From Microbulbifer aggregans (GTDB taxonomy: Bacteria > Pseudomonadota > Gammaproteobacteria > Pseudomonadales > Cellvibrionaceae): a stretch of DNA of 64,000 nucleotides. A model generated the notes under the pieces. It made no database searches and was not told the DNA's origin. It was given only the letters and a program-made list of their open reading frames with translations. Numbering within the stretch: the stretch's first letter is position 1; every line of letters begins with the position of its first letter. This document shows positions 1 to 9,390 of the stretch, in pieces. The DNA lies in the NCBI RefSeq assembly GCF_001750105.1, contig NZ_CP014143.1:3069501-3133500 (forward strand). The letters run 5' to 3'. The position numbers were made by a program, and so were the translations under genes.

Positions 1-1189
1 CTTCCCGACTCTCTTCCGGATCGCGCTGGCCAGGTTTCGTGCCCACCGCAGGAGCCTCTCGAACGCGCACCAGCATGCCATCGGTGACTGCCGTCAACCG
101 GGTGGTGACAAGGCGTTCACCACCTTCGAGCCCCGATTCCAGCACAGCATAATCACCACTGAGATATGCCAGCTCGACCTGGCGGACGGTAATCCTGTCA
201 TCGCGCACTTCCCAGACCTGGCCACCGTCCTGAAGCGCGGTCAGAGGAATCCGCACCCGTGCCCGCTCCGCCGGGCTGACGATGTTGACCTGGGCCAGGT
301 CATTGAGCAGCAACTTGGGCTCGGAGACCAGCTCCTGGGACAGAGGGTCCTGTAGTTCGACGAGGACCCTGGCGAGACGCCCCTGCTCCTCGAGCACGGG
401 AATCAACCGCACGAACTGGCCTCGCCGGTAGGTCCCCGGTGGCCACTGGCTGCCACGGATTCGCACCTCAGCACCCTCCCTTTGCAAACGAGAGAGCTGT
501 ACCGCTGGAATCTCTACCTCAACCTGAAACAGGTCCGCCCCCGCCAGCTGGTAGAGCACGGTGCCCGGACCAACCCGATCGCCGATATCGACGCTGCGGC
601 TGACCAACAGTGCATTGAACGGAGAGCGAACTTCGGTCAGGCGCAGATCTCTCTCCGCCAGGCGCACGGCTGCCTCGGCGGCCTCAACCCGGGCCTGCGC
701 CGCGGCCAGTTGTGGCTCCCGTAGCACCAGGGCGCGGTCGGCTTCTGGCACGGAGCTGCCGAGCAGCTCGTACTCCTCTTTCGCCACCAGTTGCTGTCCC
801 CGCTCCTGCTGCAGTTCCGCACGGCGTTCAGCCAGGGTGCTGCGTGCAGTGCGGAGTGCCAGCTCGTACGGTTCCCGCTCTATGCGTGCCAGTAGCCGGC
901 CCGCGGGCACGGTCGCCCCCTGGTCCAGGTCGTAATCCAACCACTCAACCCGCCCTTGCACCTGGGGCTCCAGATCCACGGTCTCCCGTGGACGGACCCG
1001 CCCGAGCGCCTCGACCGTCACCGGGAACTCCCCAAGCTCGGCCGTGATCACCTCCACCAGGGGCGCAGGCGGCGGCTCATCGCCCCGCTGCATGGTGGGT
1101 TTTTCTCGGAGGAACCAGCTGGCAATCAACACCGCCCCAACCAGTAAGCCAACCGGTAACGCGAAGTTCCAGTTCAGCCGCTCCAGCAT
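1..1189 (-). CDS. HlyD/AcrA-type efflux periplasmic adaptor, C-terminus cut by window edge
   Basis: Periplasmic adaptor of a tripartite efflux pump, linking an inner-membrane RND pump to an outer-membrane channel. About 396 residues are visible without a stop. The N-terminus has one membrane anchor (LPVGLLVGAVLIASWFL, residues 11-27), then a barrel-sandwich segment (VTVEALGRVRPRETVDLEPQ), a coiled-coil hairpin rich in Arg/Glu/Gln (about 105-180) and a second half-motif (RSPFNALLVSRSVDIGDRV). These are the hallmarks of the family. The ATG overlaps the stop of the upstream TolC-like gene by one base (TGATG), so the two are translationally coupled. The RND pump gene is expected just outside the window. 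The true C-terminus is not visible. Substrate unknown. Confidence 0.9.
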   Translation of the reverse strand, partial: MLERLNWNFALPVGLLVGAVLIASWFLREKPTMQRGDEPPPAPLVEVITAELGEFPVTVEALGRVRPRETVDLEPQVQGRVEWLDYDLDQGATVPAGRLLARIEREPYELALRTARSTLAERRAELQQERGQQLVAKEEYELLGSSVPEADRALVLREPQLAAAQARVEAAEAAVRLAERDLRLTEVRSPFNALLVSRSVDIGDRVGPGTVLYQLAGADLFQVEVEIPAVQLSRLQREGAEVRIRGSQWPPGTYRRGQFVRLIPVLEEQGRLARVLVELQDPLSQELVSEPKLLLNDLAQVNIVSPAERARVRIPLTALQDGGQVWEVRDDRITVRQVELAYLSGDYAVLESGLEGGERLVTTRLTAVTDGMLVRVREAPAVGTKPGQRDPEESRE

Positions 1190-2643
1190 CAGCTACCTCC
1201 CTGCCGGTAGCGCTCCAACTCAAGCGGCTGAGCGTCCGGAAGGTCCTCCCCGGGTATACCGCCGGACAGGGCACGATAGAGCACGACCCGGTTCTCGATC
1301 AGCTCCCGCTGGGCGGCCAGCATTTGCCGCTCGAGGCTTTGCTGTTCATTGGTGGCTGTGAGCACGTTGAGGAAATCTACCGTGCCACGGGTATACGCCC
1401 GGCGCTGGCGCACCACAATAAGGTCGGACAGTTGCGCGCGTTCCCGCAGGTACCGCAAACGCTCGCGCACCGCCTGTTCCTGTATCAGGGCACGCTCGAC
1501 CTCGGACAGAGCAGATAAAACTGTGCTTTCCAATTGCGCCCAGCGCTCCTGCTCGGCGGCCTCCTGACGCTTGCGCTCCGACGACAGACGTCCTCCGTCA
1601 AAGATCACTCCCTCGGCAGCGGCGGTGAGTGTCAGCAGCCAGTCTTTGGTGATATCGCTGATGGAGGGGCCACCCCCGCTGTAGAAGGCGGCGAGGCTGA
1701 TCACCGGCAGGCGCTCGGCCCAGGCCTGTTCGGCCAGGTAGTAGCCCTCCAGCAGGTTGCGCTGTGCCTCGAGTACATCTGGGCGTCGCAACAGGAGGTG
1801 CGCGGGAACACCGGTATTGGGCAGGGCCGGCAACATGGGTAAGCCGGTGCGGGGCTCGACCATACCATTCAGGACTTCGGTGGTTGTGCCGACCAACGTC
1901 GCCAACTGAACCTTGAGGGCCTCGATGTTGAACTCGGTCTCTGTCAGCTCCTGTTGCGACTGTACAACCAACGACCGTTGCTGCAAGACATCCGCAGCGG
2001 CACTGATGCCACCACCGAAACGGAGTTCCAGTACCCGCAAGGTCTTGCGGTTGATATCCAGCTGTTGATGCAACAGATCGCGCTGCCCCCACTGTTCGCG
2101 GAGCTGCAACCACGTGGTGGCGACTTCAGAAGCCAGGCTGAGTGCGGCAACCTGGAGGCTCTCCTCGCTGGCCAGGCGCGCCGCTTCAGCGGCGCGGGCG
2201 CTCGACCTGACCCGCCCCCACAGATCGATTTCGTAGCTGGCGGCGAGGCGTCCACTCCAGCTGCCGCCCTCATTTTCGCCACCGGAAAAATCAAAGCCGC
2301 TGTCCTGGGAGCGGCGCTGCTCCGTGTGTTCCAGCTCGCCACTGACTTGTGGCCAGAACCCTGATCGGGCGCCGCGTGCCACCGCGGCCGCCTGCTCGAG
2401 ACGCCAGAGTGCGGCCTTGAGATCCGGACTGCCAGTCAGCGCTTGCTGTACCAGGGCGTCCAACTGCGGGTCGCGAAAACTTCGCCACCAGCGCTGATCC
2501 GGTATCGCGTCACCGGAAGCGGAGAATTGGTCAGGTAGAGCCAGTGCCTCTTGCGGTAACCCGGGTGGCAGCGGCTGGACCGCGCAGGCGGACAGCAGCG
2601 GCAGAACAATGACCAGCGCTCGCAGAGCAGACAAGGGCACCAC
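1189..2643 (-). CDS. TolC/NodT-family outer-membrane efflux lipoprotein
   Basis: Outer-membrane channel of a tripartite efflux pump. The GTG start at 2643 gives about 484 residues, normal for NodT-type factors, and places a lipoprotein signal right at the N-terminus (LRALVIVLPLLSAC, lipobox LSAC). An open frame continues to an ATG at 2799, but that adds 52 residues before the signal peptide and is unlikely. Two internally homologous TolC halves are visible: FRDPQLDALVQQAL near the start, the long helical segments, and NTGVPAHLLLRRPDVLEAQ in the middle, which is diagnostic of the family. It is first gene of the minus-strand operon with the adaptor. Start codon is uncertain because no strong ribosome binding site is seen. 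Confidence 0.9.
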   Translation of the reverse strand: MVPLSALRALVIVLPLLSACAVQPLPPGLPQEALALPDQFSASGDAIPDQRWWRSFRDPQLDALVQQALTGSPDLKAALWRLEQAAAVARGARSGFWPQVSGELEHTEQRRSQDSGFDFSGGENEGGSWSGRLAASYEIDLWGRVRSSARAAEAARLASEESLQVAALSLASEVATTWLQLREQWGQRDLLHQQLDINRKTLRVLELRFGGGISAAADVLQQRSLVVQSQQELTETEFNIEALKVQLATLVGTTTEVLNGMVEPRTGLPMLPALPNTGVPAHLLLRRPDVLEAQRNLLEGYYLAEQAWAERLPVISLAAFYSGGGPSISDITKDWLLTLTAAAEGVIFDGGRLSSERKRQEAAEQERWAQLESTVLSALSEVERALIQEQAVRERLRYLRERAQLSDLIVVRQRRAYTRGTVDFLNVLTATNEQQSLERQMLAAQRELIENRVVLYRALSGGIPGEDLPDAQPLELERYRQGGS

Positions 2644-2972
2644 CGGAAAACCGTTTACAGCAAAATCAGTAACGTTGTCTTGAAAGTATCGGGCACTTGC
2701 CGGGTGCTTCAAGGAAATTGACCCTTCCTTACCCCAAAAGCAGAAGATTGTGCTGCTCGGAACAGAGGGAGTGCCCTTCCGGTCAGACTTCGGTATCATG
2801 GCGGCGCCGGCAAATAGTGATCACAAATTTCCAGCGATCACCGTCCACGCACAGCAGCCGCATCGCGGTCAGCCGGGTCGGCCCTGTGGCCCCGCGGCGC
2901 AACTGATTACCATGCATTGCCCGGGTTAAAGACCCCGGTTGCCACTGACAGCAAAGGTAGACGAGACGAATA
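2644..2972. other. Divergent intergenic region between efflux operon and gcdH
   Basis: 329 bp with no gene I can support. It must hold the promoters of the minus-strand efflux operon and of plus-strand gcdH. A six-base inverted repeat CTTGAA (2679-2684) / TTCAAG (2708-2713) lies close to the efflux start and could be a regulator site, but this is weak. No clear sigma-70 promoter was identified. Confidence 0.4.
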
Positions 2973-4157
2973 ATGAGCAAGCATCAACCCCTCGCCCACT
3001 GGGAAGACATCCTGCTGCTGGACCAGCAGCTCAGCGACGAAGAGCGCATGGTCCGTGATACCGCGCGCGAATACTGTCAGTCGCAGCTTATGCCGCGCAT
3101 TCTCGAGGCCAATCGCCACGAAGTCTTTGACCGCGAGATCATGAGCGAAATGGGTGAGCTGGGCCTGCTGGGCTCCACCATCGAGGGTTACGGCTGTGCC
3201 GGGCTGAACTACGTCTCCTACGGACTGGTAGCCCGCGAGGTAGAGCGCGTCGACTCGGGCTATCGCTCCGCGATGAGTGTGCAGTCCAGCCTCGTGATGT
3301 ACCCCATCTCCGCCTACGGCAGTGAAGCCCAGAAAGAGAAATACCTGCCCAAGCTCGCGACTGGCGAATGGGTTGGCTGTTTCGGCCTGACCGAGCCGGA
3401 CGCCGGCTCCGATCCCGCTGGCATGAAGACCCGCGCCAAGAAAGTCGACGGCGGCTATCGCATCAGCGGATCCAAAATGTGGATCACCAACAGCCCCATC
3501 GCCGACGTGTTCGTAGTCTGGGCGAAGGATGACGAGGGCATCATCCGCGGCTTCGTCCTGGACAAGGGGATGGAGGGCCTGAGTGCACCGAAGATCGAAG
3601 GCAAGTTCTCCTTGCGCGCCTCCATCACCGGCGAAATCGTGATGGACAACGTCTTCGTACCTGAAGAAAACAAGTTCCCGGACATCGGCGGCCTGCGCGG
3701 CCCGTTTGGCTGTCTGAACCGCGCCCGCTACGGTATTTCCTGGGGTGCCATGGGTGCCGCTGAATTCTGCTGGCACGCAGCGCGCCAGTACGGCCTCGAC
3801 CGCAAGCAGTTTGATCGCCCGCTGGCACAAACGCAGCTGTTCCAGAAGAAGCTGGCCGACATGCAGACCGAGATTACTCTCGGCCTGCAGGCTTCCCTGC
3901 GCGTGGGCCGACTGATGGATGAAAACAAGGATTTCGATCCCACCATGATCTCCCTGGTCAAGCGCAACAACTGCGGCAAGGCCCTGGATATCGCGCGCAT
4001 CGCCCGCGACATGCACGGCGGTAACGGCATCGCTGACGAATTCCATGTGATTCGACACGTCATGAACCTCGAAGCGGTCAACACTTACGAGGGCACCCAC
4101 GACGTGCACGCCCTGATTCTGGGCCGTGCCCAGACTGGTCTGCAGGCGTTTTTCTAG
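2973..4157 (+). CDS. gcdH: Glutaryl-CoA dehydrogenase
   Basis: FAD enzyme that oxidises and decarboxylates glutaryl-CoA to crotonyl-CoA in lysine, tryptophan and glutarate breakdown. 394 residues, the usual length. Visible signatures: [17 protein letters not shown] and [17 protein letters not shown] (flavin and acyl-CoA binding), [39 protein letters not shown], and the C-terminal [17 protein letters not shown]. In the latter Glu373 sits where the family's catalytic base is. The motif set is specific for GcdH rather than for general acyl-CoA dehydrogenases. The gene stands alone, with no adjacent glutarate CoA-transferase or LysR regulator, so the upstream activation step must be encoded elsewhere. 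Confidence 0.96.
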   Translation: MSKHQPLAHWEDILLLDQQLSDEERMVRDTAREYCQSQLMPRILEANRHEVFDREIMSEMGELGLLGSTIEGYGCAGLNYVSYGLVAREVERVDSGYRSAMSVQSSLVMYPISAYGSEAQKEKYLPKLATGEWVGCFGLTEPDAGSDPAGMKTRAKKVDGGYRISGSKMWITNSPIADVFVVWAKDDEGIIRGFVLDKGMEGLSAPKIEGKFSLRASITGEIVMDNVFVPEENKFPDIGGLRGPFGCLNRARYGISWGAMGAAEFCWHAARQYGLDRKQFDRPLAQTQLFQKKLADMQTEITLGLQASLRVGRLMDENKDFDPTMISLVKRNNCGKALDIARIARDMHGGNGIADEFHVIRHVMNLEAVNTYEGTHDVHALILGRAQTGLQAFF

Positions 4158-4294
4158 TGCCGAAGGGCAGCGGACCGGGCAACCCGGTCTGCCCTGCCCG
4201 TCCGGCGCCCCACTGGAAGTGGTGACAGGCGCCGGTTACCCCTCTACCATCTGCGAGTCGTCTCCATCCCTGACTCGAGAGTTCCCAACCCTCT

Positions 4295-4915
4295 ATGGAA
4301 CAACTGCTCTTCTGGTGCGATCTGATCGGCATCGTGGTTTTCGCCTTTTCCGGCGTTCTCGCTGCGGGCCACAAACAGATGGATCTGTTCGGTGCCGTGG
4401 TACTGGCCTGCGTCACTGCCACCGGCGGCGGCACCCTGCGCGATATGATCCTCAACGTTCCGGTTTTCTGGCTGCAGGACAGCCACTACCTCTGGCTTGC
4501 CACCGCCACCGGCGTCGTCAGCTTTTACCTGATCCGCTACCTCCAGGTACCCATGCGCCTGCTGAAGATTGCGGATGCCATGGGGCTGGCCGTGTTTGTG
4601 GTTATCGGCACCCAGAAAGTACTGGGCCTGGGCCACTCCCCCGCCATCGCTATCGTGATGGGGGTGATGACCGGTACTTTCGGCGGCCTGATCCGGGATA
4701 TCCTTGCCGGTGACATTCCCCTGCTGTTGCGCCGGGAGATTTATGCCACTGCCGCCCTGAGTGGCGCCGCGGTGCTGGTATTATTGGACGCCAGCGGCGC
4801 ACTGCCGGGCGAGATAGTGGTCGCCATCGCCATCCTGGTGACCCTGGGAATCCGCCTTGCCGCGCTGCGGTGGAATCTATCAGCCCCCATTGCCCGGTTT
4901 GGCAACCACGGTTAA
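4295..4915 (+). CDS. TRIC-type cation channel family protein (UPF0126, YadS/YicG-like)
   Basis: Small integral membrane protein of 206 residues made of two tandem UPF0126 repeats, the prokaryotic relatives of trimeric intracellular cation channels. The paired signature is seen twice: FAFSGVLAAGHKQMDLFGAVVLACVTATGGGTLRDM and, in the second repeat, MGVMTGTFGGLIRDILAGDIPLLLRREIYATAA. The Gly-rich kinks GGGTLRD and GGLIRD are the family's conserved pore-lining motifs. About seven transmembrane helices are predicted by eye. The bacterial role is not settled; a cation or amino-acid-related permeability function has been suggested for homologues. It is followed after 33 bp by a hydrolase on the same strand and may share its transcript. 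Confidence 0.88.
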   Translation: MEQLLFWCDLIGIVVFAFSGVLAAGHKQMDLFGAVVLACVTATGGGTLRDMILNVPVFWLQDSHYLWLATATGVVSFYLIRYLQVPMRLLKIADAMGLAVFVVIGTQKVLGLGHSPAIAIVMGVMTGTFGGLIRDILAGDIPLLLRREIYATAALSGAAVLVLLDASGALPGEIVVAIAILVTLGIRLAALRWNLSAPIARFGNHG

Positions 4916-4948
4916 CACGCGCAACTGCGCCGCACACGGAACCACGCT

Positions 4949-6562
4949 GTGACTTATTCGCTTCCACTGAAAGCCCTGCTATTGATCCTTCCGCTGGCCC
5001 TGACAACAGCGTGCCAGCGCAGCGATCCGGCCGAAGCCGCCGATAGCGATCCCACAGCCCAGCTCGAAGCCAGACCCTGCTGGTTCAACGTGGATGACAG
5101 CTGGCCGGTCACACAGTGTTTCATGATGGAAGTACCGGAGAATCACGAAAAACCCCAGGGGCGGAAAATTCGCTTTCCGGTGGTTCGCTTTATGGCCAGT
5201 GAAAAGAATCCGGACAAATTTCCGCTGCTACATCTCGGGGCCGGCGGGCCTGGGGCCAGCATGGGACTGGAGCCAGAGAACGCGAGCGAGTGGCTCTGGA
5301 TCAATTACGCCGCCATGACTGTGGAAAATGGACGCGACCTGATCGTGATCGACCCTCGCGGCACTGGTATGGCCGAGCCACGCCTCTCCTGTACCGAATT
5401 TATCGAGGATGCAACAACGGCCTTCCAGCGGCCCCTGACTTCAGACGAGGAGGGCCGGGTATTCAGTTACAGCCTCGAGCGCTGTTACAGCCGCTTGAGC
5501 GATGAAGCAGATCTTGCCCAGTACAACAGCTCGTCGGTGGCGCGTGATATTGAGGCGTTGCGAGAGGCCCTGGGGGTCGAGAAGATCAACCTCTACGGTG
5601 TCTCTTACGCCTCCCGCTACGCCCTCACCATGGCCCGGGATTTTCCGGATTCAGTGCGGGCGCTGGTACTCAACAGCGCCGTTTTTCCCGATATCCCCTA
5701 CGTGCAGCAGTTGGCTGAGGACTCCCTGTCAGCCTACCTGCGCGGCATCGATTTTTGCGGGAGTGACAAACTCTGCGCCAGCCGCTACCCGAACTTGCGG
5801 CAGCGACTGGAAAGCCTGGTAGAACAGCTGGATGAGTCCCCGGTGACAGTCTCAATCGAGCACCCCTATGCCGATGGCGAATTCCCGTTTGTCATGACTG
5901 GTCAACGCCTCCTGCGCGTGCTGTTCCAAGCGTTATATGACGAGGGTTTTTACCCCGAATTTCCCGCGGTGATCGAAGGGCTGGAAAAGGGGGATCCGGC
6001 GCCGGCTCGTGATGCGGTGAGTAATTTCATGGCCATCATCCTCGATCCCTATTTCGGTGACGCGGCCGGTATCAGCCACTTCTGTTTCGAGGAGGCCCCT
6101 TTTGTCGACTTTCAGCAGGCGCGACAAAAAGCAGACGGCACCGGCATTCTCGGCGGCGCCGTGCGCGCGGACCTCGAGCTGATGCAGCTACAGTGCCGCA
6201 TCTGGGCCATCCCTCCCGCTGATCCGATTGAAGCTGAGGCAATTGCTGCCCCGGTGCCTACCCTGATCCTTCACGGCGCGCTGGATCCGGTACTGGATGC
6301 AGAGGATGCAGAGCGCGCCCGCAACACGCTCCCCAATCATCAATGGCTGCTGTTCCCACAGCTGGCACACGATGTGATCTCTGCCAGTAACTGTGCGGAG
6401 GCTGCCGCTGCAGAATTTCTCAATAGCCCCACAGAGCCCGTGGTGGAACAGGCTCTCGCCTGCCGGAAAGATGAGATCGCGGCCCAGTCCACAGAAGCAT
6501 CCAGCGAGCCCGAGGAAGCCCCCCCGGCACGCACCACCGCCGGTGATGAAGGGCAACGGTGA
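4949..6562 (+). CDS. Alpha/beta-hydrolase lipoprotein, tripeptidyl-aminopeptidase-like (S33)
   Basis: Secreted, lipid-anchored serine hydrolase of 537 residues. The GTG start gives a short lipoprotein signal (LKALLLILPLALTTAC, lipobox LTTAC). The fold is shown by HLGAGGPGASMG (oxyanion strand), DLIVIDPRGTGMAEP, and the nucleophile elbow GVSYAS with Ser219. A C-terminal TAP-like domain carries PVPTLILHGALDPV (acid) and FPQLAHDVI (His). This layout matches the SlpE / tripeptidyl aminopeptidase group, which removes short peptides or hydrolyses small esters. The last 40 residues are Glu/Pro/Thr-rich and probably disordered. It follows the TRIC-like gene by 33 bp. Confidence 0.85.
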   Translation: MTYSLPLKALLLILPLALTTACQRSDPAEAADSDPTAQLEARPCWFNVDDSWPVTQCFMMEVPENHEKPQGRKIRFPVVRFMASEKNPDKFPLLHLGAGGPGASMGLEPENASEWLWINYAAMTVENGRDLIVIDPRGTGMAEPRLSCTEFIEDATTAFQRPLTSDEEGRVFSYSLERCYSRLSDEADLAQYNSSSVARDIEALREALGVEKINLYGVSYASRYALTMARDFPDSVRALVLNSAVFPDIPYVQQLAEDSLSAYLRGIDFCGSDKLCASRYPNLRQRLESLVEQLDESPVTVSIEHPYADGEFPFVMTGQRLLRVLFQALYDEGFYPEFPAVIEGLEKGDPAPARDAVSNFMAIILDPYFGDAAGISHFCFEEAPFVDFQQARQKADGTGILGGAVRADLELMQLQCRIWAIPPADPIEAEAIAAPVPTLILHGALDPVLDAEDAERARNTLPNHQWLLFPQLAHDVISASNCAEAAAAEFLNSPTEPVVEQALACRKDEIAAQSTEASSEPEEAPPARTTAGDEGQR

Positions 6563-6900
6563 GAGTGGCGGCGACAAACAGGCGGAGCCGACGCCGGAAA
6601 GCTAGCCGCCGTACTTGTCAGCGATACTTTTGCTGCGCCCGGTCAAAGAGCGCGCCCCCCTGTTTTTTGACATGAAGCAGCACCCGCGCGGCTGTTTTTG
6701 TTGGAGTCCGCACGTCAATCCCCCGCAGTTTCGCGCCAACGGCGGCAACCTGACGCCAAGCTGCGCCAGTTAGCACAAATGTACCACTCAAACTCCTAAA
6801 CTCTCTTCGACAAGATGAGCCCCTCGTACGGGGCCACTGGGCCGACCGGGAATGGCGGCCCTTCTCGACAGCAATCTCAAGAAGACAGGGATGGTCACAC
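6563..6900. other. Intergenic region upstream of the DcaP-like porin
   Basis: 338 bp with no supported gene. It should contain the porin promoter and leader. A small hairpin GCCCC-TCGTAC-GGGGC (6819-6834) lies about 70 bases before the porin start and would be in its 5' leader. Nothing else recognisable. Confidence 0.4.
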
Positions 6901-8187
6901 ATGCTCGCGAGATTACCTGGCGCGCCTGAACACTGCTCAGGCGCCTCCACGGCTTCCAGTCATGGCTCTCTTGCGCTTGTCGCTATAGCAGCTGCTTTCA
7001 CCGGCATTGCACCAGCGACCGCCGGCGACGCCGGGGAGCCGGGTTTCTTCAGCCCCCCGGAAGTGAACCTCTACACCAACATCATGCTGGATGCCGGCTA
7101 CCAGAAGTACACCAACAACCCGGACTGGTTTGACGTGGTCCGGCCAACGAAATTACCGGCCTTCGAGGGCGAGTTCGAACCAGACGGCAAGTGGTTCCAG
7201 GGTGTGCGACAAACGCGCATGGGCTTCAAGGGAACATCGCAGACCCGCTGCGGAGAAGTGAAAACCCATTTCGAATACGAGATGTTCGGGGTCGGGGCGA
7301 ACGCCGGTGAGACCACATTCCGGCTCCGGCACGCCTGGGGTGAGTTCTGCCAGGTTGGCGCCGGGCAGACCTGGAGCGTATTCATGGACCCGGACATTTT
7401 CCCTAACACCATCGAGTATTGGGGCCCCAGCGGCATGGTGTTCTTCCGCAACGTGCAGTTCCGCTGGACACCCTGGCGCGACGGGGATTCGAGTTTCGCA
7501 GTGTCTGTCGAGCGCCCGGGCGCGAGCCGCGATGAAACGCCCTATGAAGACCGGATCGAACTGCAGAATATTCGCTCGCACCTGCGCTGGCCCGATCTCG
7601 CAGCCCACTATCGGGCGGGCACCGACTGGGGCTACCTGCAGGTAGCAGGCATCGTTCGCCGTATCGAATGGGAGGACATCCTCGAGGACGAATTTGATCT
7701 GAGTGGCGATGAAACCGGCTGGGGGGTCAACATCACCTCCAACATCATCATGGGATACACGGTACTGAAGCTGGGGGCCGTGTACGGCGAAGGGGTGCAG
7801 AACTACATGAATGATGCGCCAGCAGATATCGGCGCAGTTCTGCAACCCGATAACCCGGTGACGCCACTGACTGGTGAAGCCCTACCGATGCTCGGCCTGA
7901 CGGCCTACCTGGATGTGAACTGGAACAAGCAATGGACCTCGTCAGTCGGGTATTCCAGCCTCGATATCAATACCACCGACGGCCAATTGGACAGGGCCTA
8001 TGAAAAGGGCGAATACGCATCGGTTAACCTGCTGTACCACCCGACCGACAAGGTCTTTCTTGGCCCGGAACTCCAGTATGCAGAGCGGGAAAACGCGCGT
8101 GACGGCTTCCGTTCCCACGACTTCCGCGTGCAGTTTTCCATCAAGTACATGTTTGATATGACCCTGAGAGGAGATCGCGATGATTGA
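6901..8187 (+). CDS. DcaP-like trimeric outer-membrane porin
   Basis: Outer-membrane beta-barrel of 428 residues. The ATG at 6901 gives an unusually long pre-signal segment (about 24 residues) before a hydrophobic core LALVAIAAAFTGIAPATAG, with mature protein from about residue 43. The body shows alternating amphipathic strands. Motifs RQTRMGFKG, FEYEMFG, LRHAWGEF, AGQTWSVFMDPDIFPNTIEYWGPSGMVFFRNVQFRWTPW are typical of the DcaP family, which takes up dicarboxylates and related anions in Acinetobacter. The last strand is FRVQFSIKYMFDM. The downstream open frame encoding a secreted glutaminase begins inside this gene's end (ATG 8180), suggesting co-expression. Substrate is inferred only. Confidence 0.85.
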   Translation: MLARLPGAPEHCSGASTASSHGSLALVAIAAAFTGIAPATAGDAGEPGFFSPPEVNLYTNIMLDAGYQKYTNNPDWFDVVRPTKLPAFEGEFEPDGKWFQGVRQTRMGFKGTSQTRCGEVKTHFEYEMFGVGANAGETTFRLRHAWGEFCQVGAGQTWSVFMDPDIFPNTIEYWGPSGMVFFRNVQFRWTPWRDGDSSFAVSVERPGASRDETPYEDRIELQNIRSHLRWPDLAAHYRAGTDWGYLQVAGIVRRIEWEDILEDEFDLSGDETGWGVNITSNIIMGYTVLKLGAVYGEGVQNYMNDAPADIGAVLQPDNPVTPLTGEALPMLGLTAYLDVNWNKQWTSSVGYSSLDINTTDGQLDRAYEKGEYASVNLLYHPTDKVFLGPELQYAERENARDGFRSHDFRVQFSIKYMFDMTLRGDRDD

Positions 8188-8227
8188 CCCACGGCTTTAC
8201 AGGTCATGGCTGTATGGATTCGTCAGC

Positions 8228-9238
8228 ATGAAACTGCTTGCCCTAGCACTGGTAGCGCTAGTGTCGACACCGGCTCTCGCCATGGAGCCGAAGCAGATCC
8301 AGGCAGCGCTGGACCGGGCCTACGAGAAATACAAAGGACTCAAGGAAGGCGCGAATGCCGACTACATTCCGGTGCTCGCCAAGGTGGATTCAAACATCTA
8401 TGGCATTGCGCTGGTAACACCGGACGGCAAGGTCTACACCGCCGGGGATGTGAAATCGGAAGTATCGATCCAGTCGATCTCCAAGGTGTTTACCGCCGCC
8501 AAGGTGATGGAGCAATCCGGGCCTGACCAGATCTTCGGCACCATCGGCGTCGACGCCACCGGTATGCGCTTCAACTCCATCGTCTCCATCGAAATGTCCA
8601 AACAAGCATTTGGCGGTCCGGAGATGAATCCCCTGGTCAACCCCGGGGCCATCGCTGCCACCAGCATGGTCAAGGGGAACAGCCGTGACGATATCTTCAA
8701 TACGATCCTGTCCTTCTACTCCGACTTCGCCGGTCGAAAGCTCACCGTCAACCAGGAGGTGTTCAAATCCGAGTCCGACACCAACCAGCGTAACCAGGCC
8801 ATCGGCATGCTGATGTACGCCTACGGCTATATCAAGGACAACCCCCAGCAGGCGACCGATATCTACACCGAGCAATGCTCCGTCAGTGTCAACGCCAAGG
8901 ACCTCGCCACCATGGCGGGTACGCTCGCCAACGGCGGACTCAACCCGGTAACCCAGAAGGCCGTCATGAAGCCAGACAATGTGCCCAAGCTGCTGGCGGT
9001 GATGGCCACCGCCGGCCTGTACGACGACTCGGGCAAGTGGCTGTGGCGTACCGGCCTGCCCGGCAAGAGTGGCGTCGGCGGTGGCATCATCGCGGTATCG
9101 CCGGGCAAATTTGGTATTGCCGTCATCTCACCGCCCCTGGACGAGGCAGGAAACAGTGTCCGCGCCCAGAAGGCCATTGCCGATATTTCCAATGCGCTCG
9201 GTGGCAACCCCTATGCCATCATGCCGGTGAAGAAGTAA
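8228..9238 (+). CDS. glsA: Class A glutaminase, probably periplasmic
   Basis: Hydrolyses L-glutamine to L-glutamate and ammonia. The ATG at 8228 starts a clean Sec signal (MKLLALALVALVSTPALA, cut before Met19), so I prefer it to the in-frame ATG at 8180, which would bury the signal. 336 residues. The beta-lactamase-like catalytic core shows QSISKVF with the Ser83-x-x-Lys86 pair, the substrate loop NPLVNPGAIAATSMV, and the Tyr/Gly-rich C-terminal segment GLYDDSGKWLWRTGLPGKSGVGGGI with the conserved GKSGVGGGI. Most bacterial GlsA enzymes are cytoplasmic; this one carries an export signal. It follows the DcaP-like porin by 40 bp. Together they suggest uptake or processing of glutamine in the periplasm. 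Confidence 0.93.
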   Translation: MKLLALALVALVSTPALAMEPKQIQAALDRAYEKYKGLKEGANADYIPVLAKVDSNIYGIALVTPDGKVYTAGDVKSEVSIQSISKVFTAAKVMEQSGPDQIFGTIGVDATGMRFNSIVSIEMSKQAFGGPEMNPLVNPGAIAATSMVKGNSRDDIFNTILSFYSDFAGRKLTVNQEVFKSESDTNQRNQAIGMLMYAYGYIKDNPQQATDIYTEQCSVSVNAKDLATMAGTLANGGLNPVTQKAVMKPDNVPKLLAVMATAGLYDDSGKWLWRTGLPGKSGVGGGIIAVSPGKFGIAVISPPLDEAGNSVRAQKAIADISNALGGNPYAIMPVKK

Positions 9239-9243
9239 CCCCC

Positions 9244-9267
9244 AGGCGGCCGGGGCACCGGCCGCCT
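9244..9267 (+). terminator. Terminator-like hairpin after glsA
   Basis: Perfect 10-bp GC-rich stem AGGCGGCCGG / CCGGCCGCCT around a GGCA loop, starting six bases after the glsA stop. There is no U-run after it, so it may be a weak terminator or an mRNA 3'-end stabiliser. Confidence 0.55.
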
Positions 9268-9390
9268 CAACCTGCACCGGAGACCATCCGGAGTCACTTT
9301 CCCCCTGTCGTTCTTTGCTGGACAGCGGCATTAAATCCGCTTAATTTGGGCCCTATAACGATTAAAAAAGCGACGGGAACCCAGCGCGCC

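Noticed and set aside
2907..4109. 400-residue minus-strand open frame opposite gcdH
   Set aside because: GcdH motifs are clear on the plus strand; the antisense product has no domain and its composition is that of a shadow.
4164..4193. Hairpin after gcdH as a terminator
   Set aside because: The stem has a three-base bulge and no U-run follows, so evidence is too weak.
8875..9390. N-terminal extension of the sulfurtransferase frame through glsA
   Set aside because: It overlaps a confirmed glsA in another frame; the conserved sulfurtransferase begins at the ATG at 9391.
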